DNA from: Desulfofustis sp. | GTDB taxonomy: Bacteria > Desulfobacterota > Desulfobulbia > Desulfobulbales > Desulfocapsaceae | Direction of reading: 5' to 3' | NCBI GenBank assembly: GCA_030145365.1 | Contig: JAQYVS010000012.1 | Location: 1-8,122 of the forward strand | Length of the DNA stretch: 8,122 nt | In this document: positions 6,682-8,122 of the stretch, piece by piece | How positions within the stretch are numbered: the first letter of the stretch is position 1 | Layout: the number at the start of each line of letters is the position of its first letter | Made by a program: the position numbers and the translations under genes | The notes under the pieces: model-generated | What the model was told of the DNA's origin: nothing | Database searches by the model: none | The model's input: only the letters and a program-made list of their open reading frames with translations

Positions 6682-6688
6682 TAGTACA

Positions 6689-6979
6689 ATGCCGGTTTAC
6701 GAGTATGAATGTCCCACGTGTCAGAGTGTTATTGAAGTTCAGCAGAAGATTGCTGATCCACCTTTGAGCAGTTGTCCGGAATGCCAAAGCCCAGTAAGAA
6801 AGTTGATGTCCATGTCTTCCTTTCAGTTAAAAGGCGGTGGCTGGTATGCCGATGGCTATGCTTCCACCAATGGTAATTCGGAAAAGAAAGAACCAAGTAA
6901 ACCGGCGGCCCCCCCTTGTCAAACCGGTCAGGCTGGAGCTGGTTGTTCTGGATGCCCCGCAGCAGCCAGCGGAAAGTAA
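6689..6979 (+). CDS. FmdB-type zinc-ribbon protein
   Basis: This 96-residue protein has the hallmark N-terminus of the FmdB/putative regulatory zinc-ribbon family: MPVYEYECPTC, then SSCPEC. That gives two CxxC knuckles (C8/C11 and C29/C32) expected to bind one zinc ion. The conserved stretch FQLKGGGWYADGY follows at 45-57. The remaining 40 residues are a low-complexity Lys/Pro/Ala/Gly tail with three more Cys (C77, C86, C89), as in many family members. The cellular role of the family is not well settled; the name comes from a gene near formamidase in a methylotroph and a regulatory role was proposed. It is predicted to be cytoplasmic. A C7 run at 6909-6915 lies in the tail region. The gene appears monocistronic, with its own predicted promoter, and is convergent with queA 71 nt downstream. 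Confidence 0.93.
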   Translation: MPVYEYECPTCQSVIEVQQKIADPPLSSCPECQSPVRKLMSMSSFQLKGGGWYADGYASTNGNSEKKEPSKPAAPPCQTGQAGAGCSGCPAAASGK

Positions 6980-7038
6980 TAGTGACCTTACCTGCTTTGG
7001 GTTGATTGTTTCACCAAGTCTCAAACAAATCCGATACG

Positions 7039-7067
7039 AGTCCGGTGTGATTAATGCAAGCCGGACT
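7039..7067. terminator. Stem-loop between convergent genes, overlapping the queA stop (weak terminator candidate)
   Basis: AGTCCGG (7039-7045) and CCGGACT (7061-7067) form a perfect 7-bp stem around a 15-nt loop. The loop contains the queA stop codon (7051-7053). On the plus strand only TTTC follows, and on the minus strand there is no T-run, so intrinsic termination is doubtful in either direction. It may instead protect a 3' end or be incidental. Confidence 0.25.
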
Positions 7068-8122
7068 TTCCAATTATAGCCATTGCGTCGCCGTAGGAAT
7101 AGAAGCGATAATCATGCTCGATTGCCTTCTGGTAACAGTCGAGCAGTCTGTGTCTGCCGCATAATGCCGAAACAAGGAAAAGAAGTGAAGACTGGGGCAG
7201 GTGAAAATTGGTGATGAGATTGTCAATTACTCTAAAGCTGAAACCTGGAGTGATATAAAGATCGCACCAACCTCGAACCGGTCTCAGCCTGCCACCGGCA
7301 TCGGCACTGAATTCAAGAGCCCGAACGGTGGTGGTTCCAACCGCCCAGATGTTTCCTCCCTCCGATTTTGTTCGATTTGTGATATCCGCCGTTTGCCCGG
7401 TAATTTCTATAAACTCCTGATGAATATTGTGGTTTAAGATTTCTTCTTCCTGAACCGGGGCAAAAGTCCCGTAGCCGACGTGCAACGTTATAGAAGTAAT
7501 GCCTACTTCTTTGGCCTGGAGCGCTTGCAAAAGTTTATCAGTAAAATGGAGACCTGCAGTCGGTGCCGCCACGGCACCCGGCTGGTTTGCATAAACCGTC
7601 TGATAGCGGTTTACATCGTCTTTCGATGTTCCGTCCGGACGTTTGATGTATGGGGGAAGGGGAACGTCTCCGGTCTTCTGGAGTAGACTAGCCAGCCCGA
7701 TTTTTGACAAGATTTTAAGCTCAATGCGCCATTTGCCCCTTCCGCAATTTTCAATAAGCGTACACACACTTTGATCATTGAACACAATACGTGCTTTGGC
7801 TTTTGGTGGTCGTGATGATTTGATCAGCGCTTCACACTGAAAAGAGAATGTGTCAGAAGTGTCAGATTCGTTGACAACAGGGCTTGGATAGTTGAGCAGG
7901 AAGACTTCTGCTTTGCCCCCACTTTCCTTTCTGCCACTCAGGCGGGCAGGAAACACTTTGGTATCGTTGACTACCAGGAGGTCACCTGGTCGGAACAGGC
8001 GGATGATCTGGTTAAACTGCAGGTGTTCAATTTCTCCGGTTGTTCTGTTCAGTACGAGCAATCGAGAATGATCGCGTTTTTCCGCAGGATACTGGGCAAT
8101 ATTTTTTTCAGGCAGGTGGTAG
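7051..8122 (-). CDS. queA: S-adenosylmethionine:tRNA ribosyltransferase-isomerase, 5' end cut by the window
   Basis: QueA transfers and isomerises the ribose of S-adenosylmethionine onto 7-aminomethyl-7-deazaguanine in tRNA, making epoxyqueuosine, the penultimate step of queuosine synthesis at the wobble base of GUN-anticodon tRNAs. The frame stays open to the window edge and reads YHLPEKNIAQYPAEKRDHSR before LLVLNRTTGEI, so the gene is only missing about seven N-terminal residues. The TTG at 8061 is an internal Leu codon, not a start. Of the 356 residues present, family landmarks are PGDLLVVNDTKVFPARL (45-61), PLPPYI (154-159), YQTVYANQPGAVAAPTAGLH (173-192), HVGYGTFAPV (214-223), AVGTTTVRALE (260-270), ITNFHLPQSSLLFLVSA (303-319) and YRFYSYGDAM (338-347). 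It is full length at the C-terminus and appears intact. The upstream partner and promoter lie outside the window. Confidence 0.97.
   Translation of the reverse strand, partial: YHLPEKNIAQYPAEKRDHSRLLVLNRTTGEIEHLQFNQIIRLFRPGDLLVVNDTKVFPARLSGRKESGGKAEVFLLNYPSPVVNESDTSDTFSFQCEALIKSSRPPKAKARIVFNDQSVCTLIENCGRGKWRIELKILSKIGLASLLQKTGDVPLPPYIKRPDGTSKDDVNRYQTVYANQPGAVAAPTAGLHFTDKLLQALQAKEVGITSITLHVGYGTFAPVQEEEILNHNIHQEFIEITGQTADITNRTKSEGGNIWAVGTTTVRALEFSADAGGRLRPVRGWCDLYITPGFSFRVIDNLITNFHLPQSSLLFLVSALCGRHRLLDCYQKAIEHDYRFYSYGDAMAIIGKSGLH

Larger units (their letters stand above)
6298..6688. other. Divergent intergenic region with paired promoters and dyads
   Basis: These 391 bp separate the minus-strand phosphatase from the plus-strand zinc-ribbon gene. 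No convincing protein-coding frame or RNA gene was seen. The region is AT-rich in its middle and holds two outward TTGACA promoters, two inverted copies of a 19-bp box, a 16-bp palindrome and a 22-bp dyad, each listed separately. An 8-bp direct repeat, ATACCCAG, also occurs at 6430-6437 and 6534-6541. Confidence 0.8.

Noticed and set aside
6644..6688. Extension of the FmdB-type protein to TTG 6644.
   Set aside because: The family begins MPxYEYxC, and GGAG is correctly placed for ATG 6689; the extension would also run through the dyad.
8061..8122. queA starting at 8061.
   Set aside because: That codon is TTG encoding Leu, and the frame continues to the window edge with conserved QueA residues (LPEKNIAQYPAE), so the gene is simply cut off by the window.

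Overview
The window looks like ordinary chromosomal DNA from a Gram-negative bacterium. The evidence is a tripartite RND efflux operon with an outer-membrane component, a queuosine tRNA-modification gene, and moderate, fairly even base composition. Gene content and protein style would suit Desulfobacterota (the former Deltaproteobacteria), but that is a low-confidence guess because no lineage-specific marker is visible.

Positions 1-4598, plus strand: the 3' end of an efflux operon. It holds the last 32 codons of a TolC/NodT-type outer-membrane factor, a complete periplasmic adaptor (HlyD/MFP family) and a complete RND inner-membrane permease. The genes are tightly packed: 10 nt separate the first two and the last two overlap. 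Together they would form one envelope-spanning, proton-driven pump. The permease keeps the Asp-Asp pair of TM4 but has Asn-Asp where AcrB-type pumps have Lys-Asn in TM10. The adaptor carries an unusual tail of about 58 residues rich in Gly, Lys and Pro.

Positions 4627-6297, minus strand: a soluble signalling protein (coiled coil, PAS, PAS, PP2C/SpoIIE-type serine phosphatase), convergent with the pump operon. No RsbV/RsbW-like partner is in view. Positions 6689-6979, plus strand: a small FmdB-type zinc-ribbon protein, divergent from the phosphatase. Positions 7051-8122, minus strand: queA, convergent with the zinc-ribbon gene and cut at its 5' end by the window edge.

The most interesting stretch is the 391-bp divergent region between the phosphatase and the zinc-ribbon gene. 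It contains two outward-facing copies of a 19-bp box (17 of 19 bases identical), 200 bp apart end to end. Each copy ends in a perfect TTGACA hexamer pointing at the adjacent gene. A 16-bp palindrome lies in one of the two predicted promoters and a 22-bp dyad lies downstream of the other. This could be a shared regulatory module, or the terminal repeats of a small non-autonomous mobile element that supplies outward -35 boxes. No other candidate for a novel system was seen; the genes themselves belong to known families.
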